64,000 nucleotides of DNA, taken from the NCBI GenBank assembly GCA_036387415.1, contig DASVTU010000006.1, forward strand, positions 1 through 64,000, given 5' to 3'. A program made the translations under genes and the position numbers. The notes beneath the pieces were generated by a model, which did no database searches, was not told where the DNA came from, and saw only the letters and a list, made by a program, of their open reading frames with translations. This DNA comes from DASVTU01 sp036387415 (GTDB taxonomy: Bacteria > Acidobacteriota > Blastocatellia > Pyrinomonadales > Pyrinomonadaceae). Below are positions 52,588 through 61,895 of the stretch, in pieces. Within the stretch, counting starts at the first letter, position 1. Each line of letters begins with the position of its first letter.

Positions 52588-52723
52588 AGATGTTGGTCAA
52601 CTTCAATATCCTGTGTAGTCACGAATTTTTTGCAAAACTACCGCAGATTCAAAGCGATTAGTTTTGTCACAAACCATCCGCCCGTGGTGTTTTCTAGTTG
52701 TAAACGATTCCGGAGGTTATTTT

Positions 52724-53728
52724 ATGGTAAAAAGACTATTTTTAGTTTTTCAGACTTTTTCATTGATTGTCTTGTCTTCTGCCACAGCGATTGCCCAACA
52801 CGAACAGTCCTCTCGATCAAAAGCCCAATCCGAGCACATCGTTCCTGCGGCGGATCATCACCAGCATTTGTTCAGTCAAGCTCGCGTTGATTTTCAACCC
52901 TCTGGATTAAAAACGATTACGGCTCAAGATGTCATCGGATTGCTGGACAAGGCAGGAATCCGGCGAGCCGTGCTTTTATCAACGGCATATGGGTATGGAA
53001 GACCCGGCTCGGAACCGCCGGATGAATATGCCAAAGTCAAAGCGGAAAATGATTGGAATGCTGCCCAAGCCGCTCTATTTCCAAAAAGGCTGATTGCATT
53101 TTGCAGCTTCAACCCGCTCAAAGAATATGCTCTTGATGAGCTTGCGCGTTGTGCGAAAAGTCCGAATCTCCGCCACGGAATCAAACTGCATTTCGGCAGT
53201 TCGGATGTGCAGACGGAGATGCCTGAACATTTTGAAAAACTAAAGAAAGTTTTCCAAGCGGCAAATTCTCGGCGAATGGCGATCATCGTGCATATGAGAG
53301 CGTCGATCTCCAAAAAACGACCTTACGGACCTGAACAGGCACGCGCGTTTCTGGAATTGCTTTCATTCGCTCCCGATATTCCGGTACAGATCGCTCATAT
53401 TGCCAGTTCGGGTCCGGGTTATGATGATCCTCCGGGGCATTCGGTCATTAAAGTGCTGGCTGATGCGGTTGCGAAAAAGGATTCTCGAACACGAAAGCTC
53501 TGGTTTGATGTGGCGACAAACCCACATCCGACAAACTCGGCGGAAGTCTCCGAACTCTTAGTCAAATTGATTCGCCAAATCGGTGTCAAACGGATACTCT
53601 ACGGCACAGATGCGGCACTCGGAAACAACCTTTTGCCGCGCGAATCTTGGGAAGCATTTCGCCAACTGAAACTTTCAAAAAAAGAGATAAAAACTATCGC
53701 AGGAAATGTAGCTCCATACTTTCGTTAA
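52724..53728 (+). CDS. Secreted amidohydrolase-family protein, compositionally foreign
   Basis: A 334-residue protein. ATG 52724 follows GGAGG; the upstream in-frame ATG (52664) is rejected. Signal peptide: LFLVFQTFSLIVLSSATAIA. The domain is TIM-barrel metal hydrolase type 2 (PF04909-like): AADHHQHLFSQ (HxH metal site), GIKLHFGSSDV, MAIIVHMRAS, IPVQIAHIASSGPGYDD, and the catalytic-type GVKRILYGTDAAL with Asp. Substrate unknown. Codon use is clearly more AT-rich (Lys AAA, Phe TTT, Ile ATT) than the neighbours. The gene lies between IS6-like ends at 52548 and 53798, suggesting a horizontally acquired segment. Confidence 0.85.
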   Translation: MVKRLFLVFQTFSLIVLSSATAIAQHEQSSRSKAQSEHIVPAADHHQHLFSQARVDFQPSGLKTITAQDVIGLLDKAGIRRAVLLSTAYGYGRPGSEPPDEYAKVKAENDWNAAQAALFPKRLIAFCSFNPLKEYALDELARCAKSPNLRHGIKLHFGSSDVQTEMPEHFEKLKKVFQAANSRRMAIIVHMRASISKKRPYGPEQARAFLELLSFAPDIPVQIAHIASSGPGYDDPPGHSVIKVLADAVAKKDSRTRKLWFDVATNPHPTNSAEVSELLVKLIRQIGVKRILYGTDAALGNNLLPRESWEAFRQLKLSKKEIKTIAGNVAPYFR

Positions 53729-53797
53729 AGCGCTAAACTACCTGCGGGTAACTATTCCTTCTATGTTGACGAAGAAGGAAATGGCACATTCAAAGGT
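53729..53797 (+). pseudogene. Orphan 3' fragment of a secreted-domain gene
   Basis: Directly after the amidohydrolase stop the sequence encodes KLPAGNYSFYVDEEGNGTFK, a typical beta-strand-rich carboxypeptidase-regulatory-like tail, interrupted at 53798 by an IS6 end. No start codon; a gene scar. Confidence 0.4.
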
Positions 53798-53925
53798 TGT
53801 GTTGCAGGAATTGCTCTGAGGTAAGAGCAAGCTCTACGGTGCATCTTCTGAGGCAGCGACACCGAAGAGGTTCCTGACGAACTTTGCCTACTTGGCGGAG
53901 TTTCTGCCAGCTAACCTTTTCAGGT
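53798..53925 (-). mobile_element. IS6-family element remnant (transposase 3' end only)
   Basis: Starts with the terminal sequence TGTGTTGC (53798-53805). The minus strand encodes KRLAGRNSAK, an in-frame stop, then AKFVRNLFGVAASEDAP, the C-terminus of an IS6 transposase. It is cut off by the next element. Confidence 0.7.
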
Positions 53926-54309
53926 TGTGTTGCAAATATTGTGTTGAGGCAGAGGAAGGCTGCGCTACTCATTCAACTAGGCGGTTACCCCGAAGAGGCT
54001 CGCGACGAACTTCGCCTGTCCTACCGCATCCCTGCCGTCTAACCTTTTCACCTGCCCCTTCCTCATCATGTGCATAGCCTCGATGCCTTCAATCGCCCGC
54101 TCGGCCATACACAACGAGCGGAAACATTGTCTCAAGATCCATGTAGGAGAGCTGGTAGCGGCAATACCACCGGACGCACAAAAGGATATCGTCGGCTCGA
54201 AGTGCCGCCACTTGAACGAGAATTTAATCTGCTTCACGGGTGTGATTCCCAGAGAGTGAGGGCTGAACTGAAGGGCAGATTATAGCTCAGGATTGGTTGC
54301 TGCAACACA
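53926..54309 (-). mobile_element. Second internally deleted IS6-family element
   Basis: Inverted ends TGTGTTGC (53926-53933) and GCAACACA (54302-54309), 384 bp. The minus-strand frame 54237-53977 keeps the N-terminal FKWRHFEPTISFCASGG, then short middle pieces, and the C-terminal KGQVKRLDGRDAVGQAKFVASLFGVTA. The catalytic DDE core is deleted, so it is non-autonomous. Same design as the copy at 47.5 kb but not identical. Confidence 0.8.
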
Positions 54310-54415
54310 GCCGCACAAACGGCTCCGTTGTGTACCCACCGCCCAGCGTCTAGAAACACATGAAGGACGTTATGCTTCATACATTCAATTACAAACGAAG
54401 AGGCGGTAGAGCGGT

Positions 54416-55240
54416 ATGAGGTCTTGCTTTTTACGTGCCAGGATTTTTCTACCTCTCGGCGTGCTGTTCCTTGTCTCCTGCGGAAACTCGGCCAGCCCAG
54501 GAAAGGCATCTCATCGCCCTGACTTTGAATGCTCTGTCTATGCTGTCGAGGGTCTCGAAGTCAGTTGCCTTACCTCCCGCCGAGCGACATATATAGTTCT
54601 CCGTGTCGATTTGAAGGCGGCGCTCGTCAAGGTGCTCTGGAAAAATTCCGCCGGCGTCCCTTACGGTTCTTTAGACCAAGCCTACCGCCAAATCGGCGGC
54701 GACCTGCTCGCCCTCACTAACGCCGGAATCTACTCCGAGAATTACACGCCCGAAGGGCTTCATATTGAAGATGGCGCGACGTTGAGCCCTCTTAATCTGC
54801 GCGGCGGCGAGGGTAACTTCTATTTGAGGCCGAACGGCGTCTTCTACGTCACGGACGACGGCGCTGGGATAATTGAATCGGAAAAGTTTAATACGATAAG
54901 TGGGAGGGCGGGCGTTCATGAAGCCACGCAATCCGGGCCGCTGATGGTCATCGACGGTGAGGTAAACCAAGACCTAAAGCCCGACTCTCAATCTCTATAC
55001 ATGCGTAATGGGATTGGGGTGAAGTCGCCCGACGAGGTCTACATCGTGCTCTCGGAGGGTAAGGTGAATCTATATGACTTCGCTTCGGTGTTTAAGGAAC
55101 AACTACATTGCCGGAATGCATTATATTTGGATGGATGCGTCTCGCAGGTGTATCTTCCCACGCGTGACGTTTATATCCCCAAGCAACGACAATGTAATAA
55201 AGAGTTGGTCGGGTTGTTAGGCGTAGTGAAGCGGAAGTAA
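54416..55240 (+). CDS. Phosphodiester glycosidase-family (NAGPA/DUF2233-like) lipoprotein
   Basis: A 274-residue protein. Lipobox: LGVLFLVSCGNS. The domain (residues ~50-270) shows DLLALTNAGIYSENYTPEGLHIEDG, GNFYLRPNGVFYVTDDG, ATQSGPLMVIDGEVN, RNGIGVKSPDEVYIVLSEGKVNLYDFA and CRNALYLDGCVSQVY, the conserved NAG..., SGP, and LDGG-like motifs of the NAGPA domain. In such proteins these residues form the hydrolase site for phosphodiester-linked sugars. It is therefore predicted to act on phosphate-linked sugars in the periplasm, for example in wall or capsule polymers. An attC-like site follows the gene, so it may be a cassette. GC is intermediate. Confidence 0.85.
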   Translation: MRSCFLRARIFLPLGVLFLVSCGNSASPGKASHRPDFECSVYAVEGLEVSCLTSRRATYIVLRVDLKAALVKVLWKNSAGVPYGSLDQAYRQIGGDLLALTNAGIYSENYTPEGLHIEDGATLSPLNLRGGEGNFYLRPNGVFYVTDDGAGIIESEKFNTISGRAGVHEATQSGPLMVIDGEVNQDLKPDSQSLYMRNGIGVKSPDEVYIVLSEGKVNLYDFASVFKEQLHCRNALYLDGCVSQVYLPTRDVYIPKQRQCNKELVGLLGVVKRK

Positions 55241-55301
55241 GGGTTTCATTACTGAGGTGAAATTCTGCCGTAGGCATTGATGCCGCTCATCGAATCGCGT
55301 C

Positions 55302-55426
55302 GTAATAACGGTATGCTCCCGACGCCCCTTCAGCGCGCCTTTTATGAATCGTACGGAGGGGCGCGCAAATCAGCAGGTGTTTCATTCCTTCATGTGCTGT
55401 GCGCGCCGCTTATGCGCTGGTTAAGT
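55302..55426 (+). other. Degenerate attC-like site between lipoprotein and methyltransferase genes
   Basis: Begins GTAATAACGGTATGCTCCCG, similar to site 1 (TAACAACGGCATGCACCCG), and ends with GTTAAGT (55420-55426), which fits GTTRRRY; 125 bp. Orientation is opposite to the 48-50 kb sites. Confidence 0.4.
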
Positions 55427-55489
55427 GGCATGAGAGACCACGATATAGCAACACTTTTCGGGGTAGTCCAACCGGAAGAAAACACTCAT

Positions 55490-56275
55490 ATGACCAATCA
55501 AATCCGCTTCGACGATGGGGCTGCTTACGAACGATACATGGGCAAGTGGAGTCAGCTGGCAGGTGAAACTTTCCTCGACTGGCTTGCTCCCAAATCAGGT
55601 TTGCGATGGCTCGACGTTGGATGCGGCAACGGCGCCTTCACCGAAATGCTCGTCGAGCGGTGTGCGCCAGTCTCGGTACAGGGGATTGACCCGTCCGAGG
55701 GGCAACTCGCCTTTGCCCGCACACGACCCGCCGCGCGTGTCGCACAGTTTCGTCAGGGCGATGCGATGGCACTGCCTTTCCCCGACGACACGTTTGACGT
55801 GGCCGTTATGCCGCTAGTGATTTTCTTCGTCCCCGACCCCGCTAGGGGCGTTGCCGAAATGGCGCGCGTGGTCTGCCCGGGTGGCACGGTCACAGCCTAC
55901 GCGTGGGACATGCTTGGCGGTGGATTTCCTTACGAGGCGTTGAAGGTTGAAATGCGTGAGCTGGGCGTGGCAGTTCCGGAACCGCCGAGTCCTGACGCAT
56001 CTCGGACAGACGCCATGCGTGACTTGTGGACTGGTGCGGGTTTGGATTCGGTCGAAACGTGGGAAATCACCGTGCAACGGACATTCGCTGATTTCGACGA
56101 CTACTGGACGACCATCCTCGGGGGGCCGAGCGTCGGTCCACGGCTCGCAGCGATGGCGTCCGAAGACCTCGCGCGACTCAAAGCGCGAATGCACGCGCGC
56201 CTGCCAGCAGACGCCACTGGCCGTATCACCTGTAGTGCCCGAGCCAACGCCGTACGGGGTCGTGTACCAAACTAA
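55490..56275 (+). CDS. Class I SAM-dependent methyltransferase
   Basis: A 261-residue methyltransferase. ATG 55490 is chosen because the family N-terminus (FDDGAAYERYMGKWSQLAG) begins there; the longer frame from 55277 runs through the attC-like site and is not protein-like. SAM-binding motif I: LRWLDVGCGNGAFTEML. Then GIDPSEGQLAFART, the post-I acidic loop FRQGDAMALPFPDDTFDVAVMPLVIFFVPD (motif II), and VVCPGGTVTAYAWDML (motif III). It resembles UbiE/menaquinone-type and small-molecule methyltransferases. The substrate is unknown. The sequences on both sides look attC-like, so it may be a mobile cassette gene. Confidence 0.9.
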   Translation: MTNQIRFDDGAAYERYMGKWSQLAGETFLDWLAPKSGLRWLDVGCGNGAFTEMLVERCAPVSVQGIDPSEGQLAFARTRPAARVAQFRQGDAMALPFPDDTFDVAVMPLVIFFVPDPARGVAEMARVVCPGGTVTAYAWDMLGGGFPYEALKVEMRELGVAVPEPPSPDASRTDAMRDLWTGAGLDSVETWEITVQRTFADFDDYWTTILGGPSVGPRLAAMASEDLARLKARMHARLPADATGRITCSARANAVRGRVPN

Positions 56276-56660
56276 TTTGAAGGATGAAGCTCCGTGTGAT
56301 TTTGGAAACGTCGATTTACTTTGCGAGGATTTTGAATTTGAATTGTCGCAAAGTCGAAGTAATTGAATGCCGCATAACAACGCGTCGGAGCCGACCGCTT
56401 TCGACGACAACCGGACGCGGACGATAGGCCAGCTACTTTTACAGAGTTCTGACTATCAGACGGAGAGACTGTTGGATATGGTTATAAATCATTGACAGAA
56501 TATACTCCACTCGTATAATTCGTCTGAGGTTATGTCGGGAATACTCACGAATAGATAAGACATGGTTCCACCTCTTCCTAGAGCGCCCCGTATAAAGCCT
56601 ATCATCGACGTAATTCCCTTTTCCAAGTAACTCAGTAGCGTCGTCCTTAGGAGATGATAA
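56276..56660. other. Intergenic with a half attC-like site
   Basis: After the methyltransferase, GCATAACAACGCG...GCCGACCGC at 56372-56398 resembles the left half of site 1, but no GTTRRRY end follows within 120 bases. The remainder (56420-56660) is AT-richer leader sequence ahead of the giant surface protein; its ribosome site AGGAGA lies at 56649-56654. Nothing else recognised. Confidence 0.35.
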
Positions 56661-59600
56661 ATGCCTCGCACCAATGCTCGGCGTAACAACGCCCGAATAC
56701 TGCCGTCCCTACTCACTTTTGTCGGACTATTAGGTCTAATCACCTCATCGATCTGTTTCCTCCACTTCGCGCAACCCACCGCACACGCCGCGCTGGTGTT
56801 CACCGTTAACTCCACAAGCGACGAGTCTGACATCAACACTGCTGACAACCTCTGCAACGACGGCGCGGGCAACTGCACCCTTCGCGCTGCCATCCAGCAA
56901 GCCAACGCCACGACCGGAGCCGACACAATTGGCTTCTCCGTCACGGGCACGATTAACCTGACGGGCGCGCTCCCCGACATCACCGACAACCTGACGCTCA
57001 ACGGGCCGGGCTCGTCCCTGCTGACCGTGCGTAGGGACACGGGCGGCGACTATCGAATCTTCACAGTAGAAAGTTCTCTGGTCATCAGCATCTCCGGCCT
57101 GACCGTGGCGAACGGTCGAACGCCTGACGGCTTCGCGCACGCCTTCGGCGGTGGAGGCGGTGCTGGCGGCGGCATCGTGAACGGCGGCACGATGACTCTG
57201 ACCGACGTGACGCTGACCGGCAATCGCACTGGCGCGGGCGGCTCGATTGGCGCGAATACCAGTTTCGGCGGCACGGGCGGCAACGGCGGCGCCGTTCTGA
57301 ACTACGGCACGTTGACGATGACGAACGTGACGCTGACCGGTAACAGCACGGGCGCCGGCGGCGAAGCATTCACAGCCGGCGCGGGCGGCGACGGCGGCGC
57401 GGTCTGCAACTTCGGTGGGCATCTGACGATGAGCGGCTGCGTCGTCAGGGGCAACTCGACCGGAGGCGGCGGCCAAAGCAACCGTGAAGGCGGAAGAGGC
57501 GGCGACGGCGGCGGTGTCTATAGCTCCTTCGGTTCGCTGACGATGACGGACTGCACCGTCAGCGAGAACATGACAGGCGTGGGCGGCGCCAGCAACGGCT
57601 CCGGCGGCGGCGACATCCGCGGCGGCAGAGGTGGCAATGGCGCCGGGATTTATGTCGAAGACTTTGCGACCCTGACAGTCCTCACAGTCAGCAACAACGT
57701 GGCTGGCAGAGGCGGGAGCGCCCCGCTCGGCACACTCGGCGTCCGCGGTCAGGGCGGCGGCATCTATATCGACCACGGCATCGGGAGCCTGACGAACAGC
57801 ACCGTCAGCGGCAACGCTGGCAGCGGCGGCAGCGGCATCTACAACACGGGCGACCAATTAGTGACGACGATAAACACCACCATCAGCGGCAACCGCCTGA
57901 CAGGCCTGGGCGGCGCCGTGCATAGCGGCTCTCTCACGAACTGCACGATCACCGCCAACGAGGGGCCCGGCGTGACTGTCAATGAGGTATTCGGCGTGAC
58001 CGTCCGCGCTGTTGTCAGGAATAGCATCATCGCCGGCAACGGGGGCGGGACGGGCCCGGACGTGTCGGGCAATTTCAACTCGCAGGGGTACAACCTCGTC
58101 GGCAATGTCGGCGACGCCTCCGGCTTTAATGTCGCCGGGGATCAGGTCGGCACGTCGGCTGCCCCCATCAACGCGCGGCTCGGCCCGCTCGCCGACAACG
58201 GCGGCCCGACGCGCACCCACGCGTTGCTCGCGGGGAGCCCCGCGCTCGACGCGGGCAACAACGGGCTGGCCGTTAACAGGGACAACAACCCTTTGACGAC
58301 CGACCAGCGCGGTGCCGGTTTCCCGCGCCGCGCCGATGCCGCCGACGCCGACACCATACAGACCGTGGACATCGGCGCCTTCGAGGCGCACCCCTCCATC
58401 GAAGATGTCACCCACAAGGCCACGAACAGGAACACGCCGCTCTCGTTCTCCTTCAATGTCGGCGACGCGGCTCTCGGCATCTCGTCGGTCACCGCCATTT
58501 CGGGCAACCAGACGCTCGTGCCCGACGCTAATCTCTCCATCTCCGGCGACGGCTCCACGCGCACGCTCCAGATAACCCCTGCCGCGGACGCTTCTGGCAC
58601 AACCACTATTACGTTGACCGTGACTGGCTCGAACGGCCGCTCGATGAGCGACACCTTCGTGCTCAGCGTCAGCGCAGTTAACGTCGCGCCTGCATTCATG
58701 AAGGGCGCCGACCAAACCGTCGCCGAGGACTCGGGCGCGCAAACCATCGTCGGTTGGGCTACGGGCATCAGCCCCGGGTCGCCCGACGAGGCCGGCCAGT
58801 CCGTCTCTTTCATCGTGACGGGCAATACGAATCCCGGCCTCTTCTCGGTCGCGCCATCGTTGAGCCCCGACGGCACGCTCACCTTCACTCCGGCCTTAAA
58901 CGCCAACGGCAGCGCAGCCATCACCCTCGTCCTTAAGGACAACGGCGGGACAGCGGGCGGCGGGCAGGACACCTCCGTACCGCAGACCTTCAACGTCAAC
59001 GTCACGGCTTTCAACGACGCACCCGTCAACTCTGTGCCTGTCGCACGGATGACGCCCCGTCAGACCCCAATCGTCTTTTCGAGTCCCAACGGCCTGTCGG
59101 TCGCGGACGTAGACGTTGGCACCGGCTCCGTCAAGCTCACGCTCTCAGCGACTCAAGGCACGCTGACGCTTGGCGGTACGGTCGGGCTCACCTTCGTCGG
59201 CGGCGACGGCACGGACGACGCGGCGATGGCCTTCACCGGCACGCTCGCCAACGTCAACGCGGCGTTGAACGGCTTGACCTTCAAGCCCGCACAGGGCTTC
59301 ACGGGAGCGGCCTCGATACAGTTGACCACGGACGACCAAGGCAACACGGGCGCGGGTGGCGCCAAGACCGACACCGACGCCGTCGCCATCACTGTCACTG
59401 TCGTGTCCGGCGGCCAACTGATGCTGTTCGCTCCCTTCGAGACGTTCGAGAGCGCGGGAACTGTGACCTTCAGGGTCGGGCGCAGTTTCGGCGGCGCAGG
59501 TGAGACCTCCGTCAGCTTCACGACTTCGGGCGGCACGGCCACAGGCGGCGCGGCGTGCAGCGCAGGCGTCGATTATGTCAACGCCTCCGGCACGCTCACT

Positions 59601-60932
59601 TGGGCTGACGACGATACAGCCGACAAGACCTTTACGGTCGCCCTCTGCAACGACTCTTCGCACGAGCCGGACGAGACCTTCGGCGTCTCGTTGAGCAACG
59701 TGAAGGGCAGCGCCATCATCGGCACGCCTCCCGCCACCGTGACAATCAGGGACGACGACCCATCGGACAACCGCATCGAGTTCACTCAAGCCGTCTACAC
59801 AGACGGCGAGGGCACAGGCGGCCTGACCATCACGGTCAGACGCACCGGCAACACGGCGCTGGCCGCGGGCGTGGACTACGCAACTGACGCGAGCGCGTCG
59901 CATTTGAAGTGCTCGGACAGGCTCGGGCTGGCTCTCGACCGATGCGACTTCACCAGGGCTGTCGGCCGATTGCTCTTCGCCGCTGGCGAGACCGAGAAGA
60001 CGTTCCAAGTTCTCTTGAGCGACGACTCTTACGTAGAGGATAGCGAGGTTACGTTCGTCAGGCTCAGCAACCCCTCCGGCGGATTCGTGCTCGGACAGCG
60101 CGAGACGGCGACCATTGAGATTACCGACGACGTGCCGGAGACACCCGCCAACCCCATCGATGACTCCGGAAAGTTCGTCCGCCAGCACTACCACGACTTC
60201 TTCAACCGCGCGCCCGACGCCTCTGGCCTCGCCTTCTGGACGAACGAGATTGAGTCGTGCGGCGGGGTCGCTCGGTGCCGTGAAGTAAAGCGGATTAATG
60301 TCTCAGCGGCTTTCTTCCTCTCGATTGAATTTCAGGAAACCGGCTACCTCGCTTACAAGGCTCGGAAGGCTGCTTTCGGCAACCTCTCGGGCAAGCCCGT
60401 CCCCATCAGGCGCATCGAGATGGTTTCCGACGCCGAGCAGATTGGCGCAGGAGTGGTAGTGAACGTCGGTGACTGGCGCGCCCGCCTTGAGCAGAACAAG
60501 GCCACTTACTTTAACGCCTTCGTTGCCTCCGAGAGGTTCGCCGCGCTTTACCCCGCTTCGATGACACCAGAGGCGTTCGTCGATGCGCTCAACTCCAACA
60601 CGGGCGGGGCACTATCATCGACCGAGCGGCAATCACTCATCGACGGGCTGACGGGTGGTACGAAGACGAGGGCGCAGACTCTGCGGGCGGTGGCCGAGGA
60701 CTCGGACTTGCACCATGCCGAGACCAACAGGGCGTTCGTTCTGATGCAGTACGTCGGCTACCTACGCCGCGACCCCGACGATACAGGCTTCGACGGGCAA
60801 CCCGACCCGAACTTCGAAGGCTACTTCTTCTGGCTCAACAAGCTCAACGACTTCAACGGCAACGTCGTGGACGCCGAGATGGTCAAAGCCTTTATCCAGT
60901 CTATCGAGTACCGACAAAGGTTCGGGCAGTAA
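56661..60932 (+). CDS. Giant secreted beta-helix / cadherin-like / Calx-beta / DUF4214 surface protein
   Basis: A 1423-residue protein; AGGAGA precedes the ATG. Signal segment: LTFVGLLGLITSSICFLHFA. A CSLREA-type domain follows (FTVNSTSDESDINTADN ... GNCTLRAAIQQAN). A Gly-rich right-handed beta-helix is built from repeats like GTLTMTNVTLTGNSTGAGG (residues ~140-430) and ends in the choice-of-anchor Q motif VDIGAFEAH. Next are cadherin/Ig-like domains (residues ~510-900), then two Calx-beta domains (EPDETFGVSLSNV; DSYVEDSEVTFVRLSNPSG). The last ~260 residues are DUF4214 domains (FVRQHYHDFFNRAPDASGLAFW and LMQYVGYLRRDPDDTGFDG), thought to bind or anchor at the surface. Probable adhesin or extracellular matrix component. 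Confidence 0.9.
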   Translation: MPRTNARRNNARILPSLLTFVGLLGLITSSICFLHFAQPTAHAALVFTVNSTSDESDINTADNLCNDGAGNCTLRAAIQQANATTGADTIGFSVTGTINLTGALPDITDNLTLNGPGSSLLTVRRDTGGDYRIFTVESSLVISISGLTVANGRTPDGFAHAFGGGGGAGGGIVNGGTMTLTDVTLTGNRTGAGGSIGANTSFGGTGGNGGAVLNYGTLTMTNVTLTGNSTGAGGEAFTAGAGGDGGAVCNFGGHLTMSGCVVRGNSTGGGGQSNREGGRGGDGGGVYSSFGSLTMTDCTVSENMTGVGGASNGSGGGDIRGGRGGNGAGIYVEDFATLTVLTVSNNVAGRGGSAPLGTLGVRGQGGGIYIDHGIGSLTNSTVSGNAGSGGSGIYNTGDQLVTTINTTISGNRLTGLGGAVHSGSLTNCTITANEGPGVTVNEVFGVTVRAVVRNSIIAGNGGGTGPDVSGNFNSQGYNLVGNVGDASGFNVAGDQVGTSAAPINARLGPLADNGGPTRTHALLAGSPALDAGNNGLAVNRDNNPLTTDQRGAGFPRRADAADADTIQTVDIGAFEAHPSIEDVTHKATNRNTPLSFSFNVGDAALGISSVTAISGNQTLVPDANLSISGDGSTRTLQITPAADASGTTTITLTVTGSNGRSMSDTFVLSVSAVNVAPAFMKGADQTVAEDSGAQTIVGWATGISPGSPDEAGQSVSFIVTGNTNPGLFSVAPSLSPDGTLTFTPALNANGSAAITLVLKDNGGTAGGGQDTSVPQTFNVNVTAFNDAPVNSVPVARMTPRQTPIVFSSPNGLSVADVDVGTGSVKLTLSATQGTLTLGGTVGLTFVGGDGTDDAAMAFTGTLANVNAALNGLTFKPAQGFTGAASIQLTTDDQGNTGAGGAKTDTDAVAITVTVVSGGQLMLFAPFETFESAGTVTFRVGRSFGGAGETSVSFTTSGGTATGGAACSAGVDYVNASGTLTWADDDTADKTFTVALCNDSSHEPDETFGVSLSNVKGSAIIGTPPATVTIRDDDPSDNRIEFTQAVYTDGEGTGGLTITVRRTGNTALAAGVDYATDASASHLKCSDRLGLALDRCDFTRAVGRLLFAAGETEKTFQVLLSDDSYVEDSEVTFVRLSNPSGGFVLGQRETATIEITDDVPETPANPIDDSGKFVRQHYHDFFNRAPDASGLAFWTNEIESCGGVARCREVKRINVSAAFFLSIEFQETGYLAYKARKAAFGNLSGKPVPIRRIEMVSDAEQIGAGVVVNVGDWRARLEQNKATYFNAFVASERFAALYPASMTPEAFVDALNSNTGGALSSTERQSLIDGLTGGTKTRAQTLRAVAEDSDLHHAETNRAFVLMQYVGYLRRDPDDTGFDGQPDPNFEGYFFWLNKLNDFNGNVVDAEMVKAFIQSIEYRQRFGQ

Positions 60933-60950
60933 CTAGCACAAACATGAAAA

Positions 60951-60990
60951 GAGAGGCCGCCCCGTGTCTGTTCAGGGGCGGCTTTTCGCT
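60951..60990 (+). terminator. Intrinsic terminator after the giant surface protein gene
   Basis: GCCGCCCC (60956-60963) pairs with GGGGCGGC (60975-60982), flanked by GAGAG and TTTTCGCTTCTC, with a short T-run on the + strand. Confidence 0.75.
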
Positions 60991-61079
60991 TCTCTAGAAC
61001 GGGTCATAGGTCGCTCGCTGCGAAATGACTCCAACGATAAGGAGTCGAAGGAGTGGATACAATATCCCGATGCAAGGCG

Positions 61080-61895
61080 TCAGGGCGGTCGGGACACTTG
61101 AAGCTCGCGGATGTTGTCGGCGCGCTCGGCTTCGATGCGTCGCTCGAAGGGGTCTAGGCTGATAAAGTCGGGCTGGCCTTGCACCTCGAAGGTCACTTCG
61201 GTCTGGCCTGTACGGAGCTGATGCTTGACGGCGTGTAACGGCGCGGCGTCCGTGCTGAGCGGGAGCGCCGCGTACACGGCCACGTCTATCATCTTATCCA
61301 GCGGCACCTCGATCGGCCTGATGCCGCCGGCAGGGTCGAACGTCTTGCGGCCTCGCACCGTCGGGGTCACACGTTAACGGCCATCAGACAATGCTTGCGC
61401 GGAAGCGGCCTCAACTCTCAAGTCGAGAAACGACACTTCGCCGACCCACTCCTCTATCAACGCGTAGTACTCCGGCGCGGCCTCCGCACGCAGGGCTGCC
61501 AGCAAGTCCGGCGTGGTGGCAGGCGGGCTCGCTGCGCCGTGTTCGCGCAGCAGTCGCCGCAGCGTCCGGTTCAACGTATCCTCCCCAATCAGGTCGCGCA
61601 TCGCGTCTATCACGATGGCTCCCTTCGAGTAGTACACATGTTCTAAGTCCACCACGCGCATCAAGGGCGGCTCCGGAAAAGGCATGTTGATCCGCGACAG
61701 CAGATACATCTCCCGCTCGAAGCGCCGCAGCAGAGGCAGGCTCTCCTGTCACTGCGTCGCCTCCAAGACCAGCATCTCCGAGTATTTCGTCAGCGTCTCC
61801 ACCAGCATCCGCCCTCCATCTGCGACGGGTACAACTGGTGCCCCCACCACTGGTGCGACACTTCATGCGCAAGCCGCGACACAGTGCCACAAAAG
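61080..61895 (-). pseudogene. Decayed M1-family aminopeptidase fragment
   Basis: The minus strand encodes TVSRLAHEVSHQWWGHQLYP, with the M1 zinc motif HExxH followed by WWG, then a frameshift. The frame resumes as MLVETLTKYSEMLVLEATQ (third zinc ligand Glu), meets an in-frame TGA, and continues with REMYLLSRI ... GAIVIDAMRDLIGEDTLNR. A TAA at 61374-61376 then precedes the C-terminal beta-domain (residues IDVAVYAALPLS ...). The N-terminal half of the enzyme is absent. Resembles the peptidase half of ABC-2/M1 fusion proteins. Three lesions plus truncation show it is no longer functional. Confidence 0.8.

Noticed and set aside
55277..55489. N-terminal extension of the methyltransferase
   Set aside because: The translated extension has no protein-like pattern and coincides with an attC-like site; the family N-terminus begins at 55490.
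57100..57850. Gly-rich repeats of the giant surface protein as a CRISPR or DNA-level repeat array
   Set aside because: The repeats are in-phase beta-helix coils of variable sequence, explained at protein level.
61700..61760. In-frame TGA in the M1 peptidase as a second selenocysteine site
   Set aside because: The same gene also has a frameshift and a TAA, and no SECIS-like hairpin lies about 11 bases after the TGA. Simple decay explains it.
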